Source: Clostridium scatologenes (GTDB lineage Bacteria > Bacillota > Clostridia > Clostridiales > Clostridiaceae). From it: DNA of 64,000 nt. A model generated the notes under the pieces. That model was not told the DNA's origin, ran no database searches, and saw only the letters and a list, made by a program, of their open reading frames with translations. The position numbers were made by a program, and so were the translations under genes. The DNA is taken from the NCBI RefSeq assembly GCF_000968375.1, contig NZ_CP009933.1, positions 5,456,001 through 5,520,000 of the forward strand, written 5' to 3'. This document shows, one piece after another, positions 1 through 9,101 of this stretch. Positions within the stretch are counted from its first letter, which is position 1; each line of letters starts with the position of its first letter.

Positions 1-330
1 ATTACGAAATTTTTCAATATCTCAAGCAAAGAACTTCTAAAATTCGTTCGAATCTTCCTTCACAGCATATATCAGTCTCCATACAGTTGAAAGTTACTTC
101 TCAGTGCATTACCTGTATAAATAATACATTATTACAGCGGAAGACTCCACCTTAATTTCTAAGCGTTATAAGTTATAGGTTAAATATAATTTTGAACTGA
201 TAAAATCACCTATTACAGTATAATTATATGTGTACGCCTGAAGTTACTAGTTTGGAGTTTAACTTTTATACAGTGACACACTTATCATATATCACGGAGT
301 AAAAGTTAAACTCCAAACTTCAACTGAACC
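1..330. repeat. Diverged interspersed repeat, arm A
   Basis: Positions 1-115 are nearly the reverse complement of about 13572-13677, and weaker similarity continues to about 330, matching the reverse complement of 13385-13460. Within it, 249-319 is a hairpin whose 20-nt arms (AGTTTGGAGTTTAACTTTTA and its complement) are perfect, with a further GTGA/TCAC pairing inside. I see no gene here. The hairpin ends about 80 bp before the butyrate kinase start, so it could influence that transcript. Function unknown; the repeat is seen directly, the shared origin with the 13-kb copy is inferred. Confidence 0.75.
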
Positions 331-397
331 CTTGTGTCACATAATTTTTAAATTGTGAAAGTTGAGTAATTAATTAAAAAAACAGGAGGAATAGTAA
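331..397 (+). promoter_or_regulatory. Leader of the buk-hpdBCA operon
   Basis: A short AT-rich leader ends in a strong ribosome binding site (AGGAGG at about 384-389) ahead of the ATG at 398. No clear -35/-10 pair was found. An imperfect dyad TCACA-N12-TGTGA lies at 337-358 and could be an operator, but the arrangement matches no regulator I can name. Confidence 0.35.
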
Positions 398-1465
398 ATG
401 AGTTATAAGATATTAGCAATTAACCCAGGATCTACTTCTACAAAAATAGCTTTATATGAAGATGAAAAAGAAATATTTTGTAAAACCTTAGAGCATCCAG
501 TTGAACAAATTGAAAAATATGAGAATACCGCAGATCAATTTGATATGAGAAAAGAAGTTGTTCTTTCATTTTTAAAGCAAAATGGATATGAAGTTAAAGA
601 ATTAGCTGCAGTTGTTGGAAGAGGTGGAATGGTTCCAAAAGTAAAATCTGGAGCTTATAAAGTTAATGAAACAATGGTAGATAGATTGAAAAATAATCCA
701 GTAGTAGAACATGCTTCAAATTTAGGAGCTTTAATTGCTTATGAAATAGCAAATTCTATTGGAGTACCAGCCTATATATATGACTCTGTTAGAGTAGATG
801 AATTAGAGGATATAGCTCGTATATCAGGTATGCCGGATATACCAAGAACAAGTACTAGTCATGCATTAAATACAAGGGCAATGGCAATGAAGGTTGCAAA
901 AAAATATGGTAAAAAGTATTCAGATATGAACTTTATTGTAGCCCATCTAGGTGGAGGAATATCAGTAAATGTTCATAGAAAAGGAAAAATGGTAGATATA
1001 ATGGCAGATGATGAAGGACCATTTTCACCTGAAAGAGCTGGAAAAGTCCCTTGCAATGCACTTATAGATCTTTGCTATTCAGGAAAATTTGATAAAAAAA
1101 CTACGAAGAAAAAATTAAGGGGAAATGGTGGATTAAAAGCTTATCTTAACACTGTTGATGCTAGAGAAGTTGAAAAAATGATTGAAAATGGAGATGAAAA
1201 AGCTAAGCTTGTTTATGAAGCTATGGCTTATCAGGTTGCTAAAGGAATAGGTGAACTTGCAACAGTAGTAGAAGGTAAGGTAGATGCTATTGTTATTACA
1301 GGAGGTATAGCATATTCCGATATGATAACTAACTGGATTAAAAAGCGTGTACAGTTTATTGCACCTGTTGAAATTATGCCTGGTGAAAATGAAATGGAAT
1401 CTTTAGCTTTGGGAACACTTAGAGTGTTAAAGGGTGAAGAAGAAGCAAGAGAATATGTTGAATAA
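398..1465 (+). CDS. buk: Butyrate kinase (acetokinase family)
   Basis: A 355-residue ASKHA-fold kinase of the usual butyrate kinase length. It carries the family's first signature (NPGSTSTK, residues 9-16) and second signature (HLGGGISV, residues 183-190). Butyrate kinase interconverts butyryl phosphate plus ADP with butyrate plus ATP in the cytosol, usually with phosphotransbutyrylase, which is not in the window. The gene has a strong AGGAGG site and ends 36 bp before hpdB, so it is probably co-transcribed with the decarboxylase. Some members act on branched-chain or aromatic carboxylates; the neighbourhood makes that possible but the sequence does not show it. Confidence 0.9.
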   Translation: MSYKILAINPGSTSTKIALYEDEKEIFCKTLEHPVEQIEKYENTADQFDMRKEVVLSFLKQNGYEVKELAAVVGRGGMVPKVKSGAYKVNETMVDRLKNNPVVEHASNLGALIAYEIANSIGVPAYIYDSVRVDELEDIARISGMPDIPRTSTSHALNTRAMAMKVAKKYGKKYSDMNFIVAHLGGGISVNVHRKGKMVDIMADDEGPFSPERAGKVPCNALIDLCYSGKFDKKTTKKKLRGNGGLKAYLNTVDAREVEKMIENGDEKAKLVYEAMAYQVAKGIGELATVVEGKVDAIVITGGIAYSDMITNWIKKRVQFIAPVEIMPGENEMESLALGTLRVLKGEEEAREYVE

Positions 1466-1501
1466 TATGTTTTGGAAAATATTAAAAAGGAGGTATTTTT
1501 A

Positions 1502-4195
1502 ATGAACGTTAAAGAAACTAAACTTGAAGATGTTTTAAAAAGTCGTGGTATTGACATGAAAGATGCTTACAATATTTCAGAAGCAGATATTCCAGAAGCA
1601 AAGGAAAGTACTCAAAAGCTTATGGATATCTATTATACTTTAAAGGTTACTGCAGATATGGAAGCTGCATATTGGTATAACAGAACTTGGTGGGAAAATG
1701 ATGGTGAAGTAATTGAAGTAAGAAGAGCTAAAGCTGTAGCAGCTTCTTTATCACACATGACACCTACCATTTTACCTTATGAGAAGCTTGTTATGAACAA
1801 GACAAAAAATGTTAGAGGTGCATTTCCTTTTCCTTGGGTTTGTGCAAGTTTTTTTAATGCTCAAGCAGAAGCTTTAATGAACGAAGTTGATGCTCCAGCA
1901 GAGAATGAAGCTGACTCAGTAAGTGTTGTTGGTGCTGGTGGAGGTAATGTTACTGAAAGTTATGGAAATGTTATTTCTATTGCTAAAAAGTTTGGTATGA
2001 GAAAAGAAGAAATTCCTGTTTTAGTTAAAACCTCAAAGCCTTGGGAAGGAATTTCAGTAGAAGAATTAAGTAATAAATACTCAAAGATGACACCAGGATA
2101 TGATCAGTTTAAAAATATCATGGAAAGTGTTATCTGTATGTTTGACTCTTTTGCGATTCCACAGGGGCGTGAAGTAATTAACTATTATATGCCTTTGCAG
2201 TATGGTTTTGATGGAATTATCAAATTATGTGATGAAAAAATTGCTGAAGTCATGGGTGAAGCTGGTGACGATGGTGATTTTGGTATGAGCAGAGGTTATT
2301 ACTATGCAGCAATGAAGGAAATTACTAAGGGTTTAAGTGCATGGTGTGAAAATTATTCAAAGAGAGCAAAATATTTAGCTTCCATTGAAACAGATTCAGA
2401 AATTAAAGCCAACTATGAAAAAATTGAAGAAGTTATGGGAAACATTGCTCATAAGAAACCTGCAAACTTCTGGGAAGCAATTCAGATGACACTTTGCTGT
2501 CATTTTGGTGTTGTTAATGAAGATCCTCAATCTGGTCTTTCAATTGGAAGATTAGGACAAGTATTACAGCCATTCTATGAAAAAGATGTTGAGGATGGTA
2601 TTATGACAGATGAAGAAGTAATTGAACTTCTTGAATTATACAGAATTAAAATTACTTGTATTGAATGTTTTGCATCAGCTGGTGTATCTGGTGGTGTTCT
2701 TTCTGGTAATACCTTTAACAATCTTTCATTAGGAGGACAGAATTATGATGGACTTTCAGCAGTTACTCCACTAGAATATTTAATTGTTGAAGCAGGTATG
2801 AGAAATCAAACTCCTCAACCTACGTTGAGTGTATTATACGATGAAAAAACGCCAGAAGATTTCCTTATGAAGGCTGCTTCCTGTACAAAACTTGGTCTTG
2901 GATATCCTGCATGGATGAACAATCAAACAGGTATGAACTTTATGATGAGAAACTATGGACCAGAGGGAATGGATCTTCATGATGCAAGAGCATGGTGTCT
3001 TGGAGGATGTCTAGAATCTGCACCTGGATGTTTCTTGCCACTTGAATATAATGGAAAAGTAACAATGATTCCAGGAGGTGCATCACCTACATGTGGTACA
3101 GGTGTTCATTTTATTGGTATGCCTAAAGTACTTGAGCTTGTTTTAACAAACGGTTTAGATAAAAGAACAGGAAAACAAGTATACCCACCTCACAACAAGA
3201 AGCTTGATTCTTATGAAACAATGGTGAATCAATGGAAAGAGTACATGGAACTTACTACAGATGTTGTAAATAGGTGTAACAATATTCAAATGGATATTTG
3301 GAGAAAATACAATATGCCAGCTGTTAATTCCTTGTTAAAACCTGATTGTTTCAAAAAAGGCAAACACATTGGCACTATGGGAGCAAGATATAATTCATGT
3401 ATTAATTTTGAATCCTGTGGAACTATTACTTTTGTAAATTCATTGAGTTCTATTAAGAAGAACGTTTTTGATGATAGTAAATTTACAATTGAAGAAATGA
3501 CAGATGCAATGCTTAATAATTTTGGATTTAAGACTGCATATGAAACAGAAGTATTTTCACCTGATTTTAGAGAAAGTACAGATAAGAGCACTAAATATGA
3601 GAAAATATTTGCAGCATGTGTAAATGCACCAAAATACGGTAATGCTGATAAGTATGCAGATGAAATTTTTAAGGCATATCATTACTATATTTATGATATG
3701 ACACATAAATTCCGTTCATATTATGGCAAACCTTTATATTTGTGTCAGATTTCAGTATCAACACATGGACCTCAAGGCTTTGTAACTCTAGCTACAGCTG
3801 ATGGAAGACTTGCAGGAACAACTTATTCAGATGGTTCTGTATCTGCAGCAGCAGGAACAGATAAGAATGGTATTTATGCTATATTTGAATCTGCAACAGT
3901 TTATGATCACTCAATGCATCAAAATGCACAGATGAATTTAAAATTACATCCAACAGCGGTTAAAGGTATCAATGGAACAAGAAAGCTTCTTGATCTTGTA
4001 CGTGCTTACATGAGAAAAGGTGGATTCCATGTTCAGTTTAATGTTGTTGATTCTAAAACATTGAGAGATGCCCAGCTTACACCAGAGAAATATAGAGAAC
4101 TTATGGTTCGTGTAGCTGGATTTACTCAATACTGGTGTGAAATCGGTAAGCCTATTCAAGATGAAGTTATTTATAGAACTGAATATGATAAATAA
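1502..4195 (+). CDS. hpdB: 4-hydroxyphenylacetate decarboxylase, glycyl radical subunit
   Basis: A glycyl radical enzyme of 897 residues that decarboxylates 4-hydroxyphenylacetate to p-cresol, the last step of clostridial tyrosine fermentation. I chose the ATG at 1502 over an upstream in-frame ATG (1472) because AAGGAGG sits just before it. With that start the catalytic thiyl Cys is residue 503 (GGCLES), the neighbouring acid Glu505, the second acid Glu637, and the radical site Gly873 (VRVAGF), the numbering I recall for the C. scatologenes enzyme. The related indoleacetate decarboxylase works without a small subunit; the hpdC gene directly downstream argues for the hydroxyphenylacetate enzyme. 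Confidence 0.95.
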   Translation: MNVKETKLEDVLKSRGIDMKDAYNISEADIPEAKESTQKLMDIYYTLKVTADMEAAYWYNRTWWENDGEVIEVRRAKAVAASLSHMTPTILPYEKLVMNKTKNVRGAFPFPWVCASFFNAQAEALMNEVDAPAENEADSVSVVGAGGGNVTESYGNVISIAKKFGMRKEEIPVLVKTSKPWEGISVEELSNKYSKMTPGYDQFKNIMESVICMFDSFAIPQGREVINYYMPLQYGFDGIIKLCDEKIAEVMGEAGDDGDFGMSRGYYYAAMKEITKGLSAWCENYSKRAKYLASIETDSEIKANYEKIEEVMGNIAHKKPANFWEAIQMTLCCHFGVVNEDPQSGLSIGRLGQVLQPFYEKDVEDGIMTDEEVIELLELYRIKITCIECFASAGVSGGVLSGNTFNNLSLGGQNYDGLSAVTPLEYLIVEAGMRNQTPQPTLSVLYDEKTPEDFLMKAASCTKLGLGYPAWMNNQTGMNFMMRNYGPEGMDLHDARAWCLGGCLESAPGCFLPLEYNGKVTMIPGGASPTCGTGVHFIGMPKVLELVLTNGLDKRTGKQVYPPHNKKLDSYETMVNQWKEYMELTTDVVNRCNNIQMDIWRKYNMPAVNSLLKPDCFKKGKHIGTMGARYNSCINFESCGTITFVNSLSSIKKNVFDDSKFTIEEMTDAMLNNFGFKTAYETEVFSPDFRESTDKSTKYEKIFAACVNAPKYGNADKYADEIFKAYHYYIYDMTHKFRSYYGKPLYLCQISVSTHGPQGFVTLATADGRLAGTTYSDGSVSAAAGTDKNGIYAIFESATVYDHSMHQNAQMNLKLHPTAVKGINGTRKLLDLVRAYMRKGGFHVQFNVVDSKTLRDAQLTPEKYRELMVRVAGFTQYWCEIGKPIQDEVIYRTEYDK

Positions 4196-4230
4196 TAAGG
4201 TATACTAAAAAATGAATGGAGGTAATAGCA

Positions 4231-4491
4231 ATGCGCCACTATGATTGTAAAAATTATATAAATTTAGATTGTGAAAAAGGTCTTTGTGCACTAACAAAGG
4301 GAATGGTTCCTATTGATGGTGAAGGAAGTGAAGCTTGCCCTAATTTCAAACCAGCTGAAAAATGCGGAAATTGCAAAAATTTTTGTAATCCGGATAAATA
4401 CGGATTGGGAACATGTACAGGCTTAGAAAAAGAAAATTGGGCATATGCTACTTGTGGTGCTTCTGCATGTCCTAGTTATAAAGCAGAATAG
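4231..4491 (+). CDS. hpdC: 4-hydroxyphenylacetate decarboxylase, small iron-sulfur subunit
   Basis: An 86-residue cysteine-rich protein. The start at 4231 is set by GGAGG at 4218-4222; a longer frame from 4216 would begin before that site. Ligands expected for two [4Fe-4S] clusters are visible: His3, Cys6, Cys19 and Cys36 for the first, Cys45, Cys48, Cys62 and Cys80 for the second. In the known enzyme this subunit binds HpdB, controls its oligomeric state and is needed for activity. It lies 35 bp after hpdB and 9 bp before hpdA. No other Clostridium glycyl radical enzyme I know has such a partner, so it fixes the identity of the operon. Confidence 0.95.
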   Translation: MRHYDCKNYINLDCEKGLCALTKGMVPIDGEGSEACPNFKPAEKCGNCKNFCNPDKYGLGTCTGLEKENWAYATCGASACPSYKAE

Positions 4492-4500
4492 GGTAATGAT

Positions 4501-5439
4501 ATGAAGGAAAAAGGTTTAATATTTGATATACAAAGCTTTTCTGTACATGATGGACCAGGTTGTAGAACCAGTGTATTTTTTATAGGGTGTCCACTTCAGT
4601 GTAAATGGTGTGCCAATCCAGAAAGTTGGACTAAGAAAAAACATATTATGGTTGCAGAAAATGTATGCAAGTGGAAAAATGGATGTCGATCATGTATAAA
4701 TGCATGTTCACATGATTCAATTAAATTCAGTGAGGATGGCAAGCTTAAAATATCCTGGGATACTTGTGAAAAATGTGAGACTTTTGACTGTGTTAATATG
4801 TGTCCTAATAATGCTTTGAAGCAGTGTGTTAAGGAATATACAGTAGATGAGCTTATGACAATTTTAAAGCGTGATTTCAATAATTGGGGTTCTGATGGAG
4901 GAGTAACCTTTACAGGAGGAGATCCTCTTATGCATCATGAATTTTTGGTGGAAGTACTGAAAAAATGTTATGATAGCCAGATTCATAAAGCAATTGAAAC
5001 TAGTGGATATGCAAAACAGGAAGTGTTCTTAGAAGTATTAAAGTACATTGATTTTGCATTTATTGATGTAAAAAATATGGATAGAGAAAAGCATAAGCAA
5101 GGAACTGGAGTTTATAATGATTTAATACTTTCAAATATTGAAGCACTTAAAAAGTCCAATTGGAATGGAAGACTTGTTTTAAGACAACCTACTATAGCAG
5201 GATATAATGACAGTGATGAAAATGCATATAAGCTAATTGAATTTATGAATAAAAATTCTCTATATGAAATCAACCTTTTGAAATTCCACAGGTTGGGAGA
5301 AACAAAGTGGAATCAGCTAGGAAAAGAGTACGAATATAGTAAGTATGGAGATATGACAAATGAAAAAATGGAGCATCTTCAACAGTTATATTTAGATAAT
5401 AATATAGCTTGCTATATAGGTGATAATACGCCTTTTTAA
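4501..5439 (+). CDS. hpdA: 4-hydroxyphenylacetate decarboxylase activating enzyme (radical SAM)
   Basis: A 312-residue radical SAM activase that places the glycyl radical on HpdB using SAM and a low-potential electron. The radical SAM cluster motif CxxxCxxC is at Cys30, Cys34 and Cys37. Between residues 56 and 109 lies a cysteine-rich insert like a two-cluster ferredoxin domain, typical of this activase group. The SAM-binding GG(D/E)P-type motif is present as GGDP. Its ribosome site is weak and only 9 bp separate it from hpdC, so it may be translationally coupled. Last gene of the operon. Confidence 0.93.
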   Translation: MKEKGLIFDIQSFSVHDGPGCRTSVFFIGCPLQCKWCANPESWTKKKHIMVAENVCKWKNGCRSCINACSHDSIKFSEDGKLKISWDTCEKCETFDCVNMCPNNALKQCVKEYTVDELMTILKRDFNNWGSDGGVTFTGGDPLMHHEFLVEVLKKCYDSQIHKAIETSGYAKQEVFLEVLKYIDFAFIDVKNMDREKHKQGTGVYNDLILSNIEALKKSNWNGRLVLRQPTIAGYNDSDENAYKLIEFMNKNSLYEINLLKFHRLGETKWNQLGKEYEYSKYGDMTNEKMEHLQQLYLDNNIACYIGDNTPF

Positions 5440-5454
5440 TCTTATATTTTAATA

Positions 5455-5487
5455 GAGCTGGAGAGGAGGTAAATCTTTCTCCAGCTC
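5455..5487 (+). terminator. Hairpin after hpdA, probable terminator
   Basis: A perfect 10-bp stem (GAGCTGGAGA paired with TCTCCAGCTC) begins 15 bp after the hpdA stop. The following run is AT-rich but not a clean T-tract, so termination strength is uncertain. Confidence 0.6.
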
Positions 5488-5770
5488 AAATTATCTTAAT
5501 ACCTATATTGAAAATATTTTGTATCTAACAAACTTATTTAAAGTAAGATAAAATAAATTATATAAGGATATGTAAGTATTACCATGGTTTGTAGGCTTAG
5601 ATTGCCTAAAAACATGGTAAAAGGAATAAAACTGGCAAAAATTACAATTAAGGAAATGTAAAGAAAGAATCAAAATGCATTTTGGAGAATAAATGAATTT
5701 AATAACAAAAGGAAAGTGCAATAATTATTTTAATTTCAGTATTTATGAATAATGAAATTAAAATTTTATA
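5488..5770. other. Intergenic region with one hairpin
   Basis: No convincing gene. A stem-loop at about 5580-5622 pairs ACCATG...GTAGGC with GCCTA...CATGGT. Its role is unknown; it lies downstream of both hpdA (plus) and dapB (minus), which converge here. Confidence 0.4.
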
Positions 5771-6586
5771 TTAATATGAAACTATATTTAACGAATCAAT
5801 ATACTCACATAGTATTTTTTTAAGATCTAGTATATCCTTCATTTCATAGTACCCAGATTTTTTATATATATAATTTACTGCATTAATAGCTCCCAAGGAA
5901 AAAGCTTTTCTGGAAAAAGATTCATGGCTTATTTCTATTTGGTCATGTTCTCCAACTATAAGTAACTTATGTTTTCCTACTATATTACCAGCGCGTATAG
6001 CATCGATAGGAATAACTTTATTATTTACTCCTGCAGCTTGAAGTCCATGTTTAATCTCATTTGATAATTTTAATGCTGTACCTGAAGGTGAATCTTTTTT
6101 GTTTTTATGATGCATTTCTATAATTTGAAAATCATAGTTGTTTAATATAGTTGCTGCAATATTACTTAGTAACATCATTACATTTACACCTAGAGTAATA
6201 TTTGGTGCATAAACTATACCGTTCTTAAACTTATAAGCTATATTTTGAAGAGTAGTGATATTTTCTTCAGTAAAACCAGTGGTGCCGATGACCATATTTA
6301 TTTTCATTTTTGATAATGTAACAGCATTTTTCAAAGTTGCTTCAGGAGTTGAAAAATCTACAAACACATCAGGCTTAGTTTTAAAAATTACACTTTCTAG
6401 TTCGTCAGAAGTACTTATTTTTATGTTTGTATTATTATTTTCAAGTAACTTTCCTAAGTCCATTCCTTTTTTTGTGCTTTTTGGACTGCAAATTGCAGCT
6501 ACAATTTGCATATTATTTTGTTCTAAAATTCCATTTGCGATATGTTGTCCTGTTTTGCCTAAACCTATTAGACCTACTTTAATCAT
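5771..6586 (-). CDS. dapB: 4-hydroxy-tetrahydrodipicolinate reductase
   Basis: A 271-residue NAD(P)H-dependent reductase for the second committed step of lysine/diaminopimelate synthesis. It has an N-terminal Rossmann nucleotide loop (GLIGLGKTG), a GTTG motif at 101-104 and the catalytic segment with His159-His160, Lys164 and PSGT at 167-170, all diagnostic for DapB. The start at 6586 is chosen because AGAGGAGG precedes it; a longer frame from 6610 lacks this. The nucleotide loop reads GLGKTG where most DapB proteins have a GxxGRMG-type loop, so it may be a divergent or second copy. It stands alone, without dapA. Confidence 0.85.
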   Translation of the reverse strand: MIKVGLIGLGKTGQHIANGILEQNNMQIVAAICSPKSTKKGMDLGKLLENNNTNIKISTSDELESVIFKTKPDVFVDFSTPEATLKNAVTLSKMKINMVIGTTGFTEENITTLQNIAYKFKNGIVYAPNITLGVNVMMLLSNIAATILNNYDFQIIEMHHKNKKDSPSGTALKLSNEIKHGLQAAGVNNKVIPIDAIRAGNIVGKHKLLIVGEHDQIEISHESFSRKAFSLGAINAVNYIYKKSGYYEMKDILDLKKILCEYIDSLNIVSY

Positions 6587-7153
6587 ATTATTTCCTCCTC
6601 TTTTTACCATGATATCAAAACTTTTAGATATGAAAATATTGAGTAAAAATCATTTCTAAGTATTGATTTACGCGTTTTTAAAAGTAACAACTTTAGTATA
6701 TCATATAAGTTGTTACTTGTCATTAATAGTTAATTATTTTTACGTTGTTCAAAATACTGAATATTCGTGATTTTATGTAAATTGATTAAAAAATAAAGTT
6801 TGTAATTATTATCAAGTGATTTTTAGAATCATGTATAATTTCATACAACAAAATGCTGGGATTAGCAATGGTAACTATCAGATGAATTAAGGAAAAGTAA
6901 AATATGAAAAAGTTTAAATCAGTACTATAAAGCTTTTTAAAAAATTATTATTATGGTATTATATTTTATGGAATTACATTGATTATGTACTATATGATAA
7001 TGTTCTAATTTCAATTTAGTAATGAATTTTTATCATTTTAAATAAAATTGTACTAATAATGTATGAAATTAGTGAATATTAATATTTTTAATAGAATATT
7101 ATTGAGAGGAGGATTTACTTTAAAATATAATATATTTTAAGGTATAATTTAAA
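6587..7153. promoter_or_regulatory. Divergent intergenic region with two palindromes
   Basis: No gene is visible. A hairpin with an 11-bp perfect stem (AAGTAACAACT at 6682-6692, complement at 6708-6718) lies upstream of dapB. A 21-nt palindrome of A and T (7120-7140) lies between a GAGGAGG stretch and the start of the regulator gene at 7154. Both are possible operators; the second could be an autoregulatory site of the following regulator. Inference only. Confidence 0.4.
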
Positions 7154-7810
7154 ATGTCATCGGAATACATAAAGAAACCAGTTTATCAAAAAATATCAAT
7201 AGATATAGCAAATAGAATATTAGCTGGTGATTTTTCTGCAGGAGACAAACTTCATGGAAGATCATCTCTTTCAAGTTATTATAATGTTTCGCCTGAAACT
7301 ATTAGAAGAGCAATTATTCTCTTAAATGATATGGATATAGTGGAAGTAATAAAGGGTAGCGGAATTATTATTAAATCAGTCGATAACTGTGTAAAGTTTA
7401 TAGATAAATTTAAAGATATAGATTCTATAAATTCATCTAGGAAAGAAATATTAGAGTTAATAGATCAAAAAAAAATATTGGAGGAAAAAATTGAAGGAAA
7501 AATTGACGAACTTATAGATTATTCCAATAGATTTATTAATACGAATCCTTTTATGCCTTATGAGTTCAAAATATATAAAGGACTAAATATTATAGGCAAA
7601 ACTGTATCTGAAAGTAAATTTTGGCAAAATACAGGTGCTACTGTAGTAGGAATAAGAAGAAAAGGTGATTTAATACTTTCACCAGGACCTAATGCTGCAT
7701 TTCAAGAAGGGGATACTTTTTTGATAATAGCGGAGGAAGATGTGTATGGAAAAATCAAAAAATTTATTTATGAAGATAATAATATAGCAAAATTAAAAAA
7801 TAAAAGTTGA
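7154..7810 (+). CDS. GntR-type regulator with C-terminal RCK_C domain (BusR-like)
   Basis: A 218-residue protein with a winged-helix GntR domain (about 1-75), a charged helical linker likely to form a coiled coil (about 90-130) and an RCK_C/TrkA-C domain (about 140-212; note VVGIRRKGDLILSPGP). This architecture is that of BusR, which binds cyclic di-AMP through RCK_C and represses an osmolyte transporter in lactic acid bacteria. An in-frame stop at 7145 forces the start at 7154, which has only a weak AAGG site. No osmolyte or potassium transporter adjoins it; the next operon is a methionine importer. Target and ligand are inferred. Confidence 0.8.
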   Translation: MSSEYIKKPVYQKISIDIANRILAGDFSAGDKLHGRSSLSSYYNVSPETIRRAIILLNDMDIVEVIKGSGIIIKSVDNCVKFIDKFKDIDSINSSRKEILELIDQKKILEEKIEGKIDELIDYSNRFINTNPFMPYEFKIYKGLNIIGKTVSESKFWQNTGATVVGIRRKGDLILSPGPNAAFQEGDTFLIIAEEDVYGKIKKFIYEDNNIAKLKNKS

Positions 7811-7835
7811 CAATCTATATTTGTGTTGTTATAAT
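7807..7835 (+). promoter_or_regulatory. Consensus promoter of the met operon
   Basis: TTGACA (7807-7812), 17 bp spacer, TATAAT (7830-7835). The -35 box overlaps the stop codon of the preceding regulator. It would start transcription about 20 bp before the SAM riboswitch. Confidence 0.85.
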
Positions 7836-7866
7836 TTAAAACATAAATTGAATAAGAAATTTCGCA

Positions 7867-7977
7867 CTTATCAAGAGTGGTGGAGGGACTGGCCCGATGA
7901 AACCCAGCAACCAGTATCATTTTTTAAATGGTATATTGGTGCTAACTCCTGCGGCGTAAGCTGAGAGATGAGAGGTT
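7867..7977 (+). ncRNA. SAM-I (S-box) riboswitch
   Basis: Contains the characteristic S-box blocks in order: CTTATCAAGAG...GGAGGGA, CCCGATGAAACCC, CAGCAACC, a variable P3 hairpin, GGTGCTAA and a closing GATGAGAGG. When SAM is bound this aptamer favours the downstream terminator, so metNIQ should be expressed only when SAM is scarce. Confidence 0.97.
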
Positions 7978-7991
7978 AAATTAAGAGTAAT

Positions 7992-8023
7992 AGCTCGAGG
8001 TTTTTCCTCGGGCTTTAATTTTT
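7992..8023 (+). terminator. SAM riboswitch terminator
   Basis: Stem AGCTCGAGG / CCTCGGGCT with a TTTTT loop followed by TTAATTTTT. It is the regulated expression platform of the S-box. Confidence 0.92.
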
Positions 8024-8132
8024 GTCTTAGGAAGGTTATATGAGACATATAATTTTTGCAATTGTTGCGATTTAACTAATCACAGTTATACAGAATTAAA
8101 GTGATAAATTTTAAAAAGAAAGGAAACGGTTG

Positions 8133-9101
8133 ATGATTAAATTAGTAAATGTAAATAAAAGTTTTTCTGGTGATCAAGTGCTTAAAAATATAAATTTACA
8201 TGTAAAAAAAGGTGACATTCTAGGGATTGTAGGACACAGTGGAGCTGGGAAGTCTACACTTTTAAGGTGTTTGAATGCTTTAGAAGCTTATGATAGTGGA
8301 AGAGTAACTATTATGGGGAATGAATTAAAAGAATTAAGTGAAAAAGAAGTAAAGACTATGAGAAAAAAGTTGGGTATGATATTTCAGAATTTCAACCTGC
8401 TAAATAGAAAAAATGTATTTGATAATATAGCGCTTCCCTTAGAAGTATGGAATTTTGATAAAGCTTATATAGAAAAAAAAGTAACCAATTTAGTTAAGTT
8501 AGTAGGGCTTGAAGATAAAATTTATAGTATGCCTAAAGATTTAAGTGGTGGACAAAAACAAAGAGTTGGCATAGCAAGAGCATTAGCTTTAGATCCAGAA
8601 ATACTATTATGTGATGAAGCTACATCCGCATTAGATCCTAATACTACAAAGTCTATATTAGAGCTTATAAAGAAAATAAATGAAGAATTAAATATAACAG
8701 TGGTCTTAGTTACACATCAAATGGAAGTAGTTAAGGAAATATGCAATAGAGTTGCACTTATGGAAAAAGGAGAAATAAAAGGCGAAGGTACTGTAGAAGA
8801 GTTGTTCTTAAAACCAGATAAGGATTTACAGAAGCTATTAGGTGAAAATGAAGTGCTTCCTGAAAGCGGAGTGAATATAAAAATATTCTTTCCAAAAGAG
8901 TACAGTCAGCAATGTATTATAACTTCAATAGCTAGAGAACTTGATATAGATTTTTCCATAGTATGGGGAAAGCTTGAAAAGTTCAGAGATAATGTTTTAG
9001 GATCACTTGTTATAAATACAAATGAACAGTATAAAGAAAATATATGCAAATTCTTAGATTCAAAATCTATAATTTGGGAGGTGATTGAAAATAATGATTA
9101 A
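8133..9101 (+). CDS. metN: Methionine ABC transporter ATP-binding protein
   Basis: A 322-residue ATPase of the D-/L-methionine importer. Walker A is GHSGAGKST, the ABC signature LSGGQKQR, Walker B ends in LLCDEAT, and a C-terminal NIL domain (about 260-320) senses methionine in known MetN proteins and inhibits transport. The ATG at 8133 follows AAAGGA by a normal distance; the TTG three bases earlier is less likely. It overlaps metI by 8 bp. The S-box upstream confirms a methionine rather than generic amino acid substrate. Confidence 0.95.
   Translation: MIKLVNVNKSFSGDQVLKNINLHVKKGDILGIVGHSGAGKSTLLRCLNALEAYDSGRVTIMGNELKELSEKEVKTMRKKLGMIFQNFNLLNRKNVFDNIALPLEVWNFDKAYIEKKVTNLVKLVGLEDKIYSMPKDLSGGQKQRVGIARALALDPEILLCDEATSALDPNTTKSILELIKKINEELNITVVLVTHQMEVVKEICNRVALMEKGEIKGEGTVEELFLKPDKDLQKLLGENEVLPESGVNIKIFFPKEYSQQCIITSIARELDIDFSIVWGKLEKFRDNVLGSLVINTNEQYKENICKFLDSKSIIWEVIENND

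Noticed and set aside
337..358. TCACA-N12-TGTGA dyad before buk as an operator
   Set aside because: The arms are oriented opposite to CRP-type sites and the middle does not pair; no named regulator fits.
1502..4195. Indoleacetate decarboxylase (skatole formation)
   Set aside because: That enzyme has no small iron-sulfur subunit; hpdC is present and the residue numbering matches the 4-hydroxyphenylacetate enzyme.
5503..5721. 72-codon open frame on the minus strand downstream of dapB
   Set aside because: Hydrophobic AT-rich translation with no ribosome site, crossed by a hairpin.
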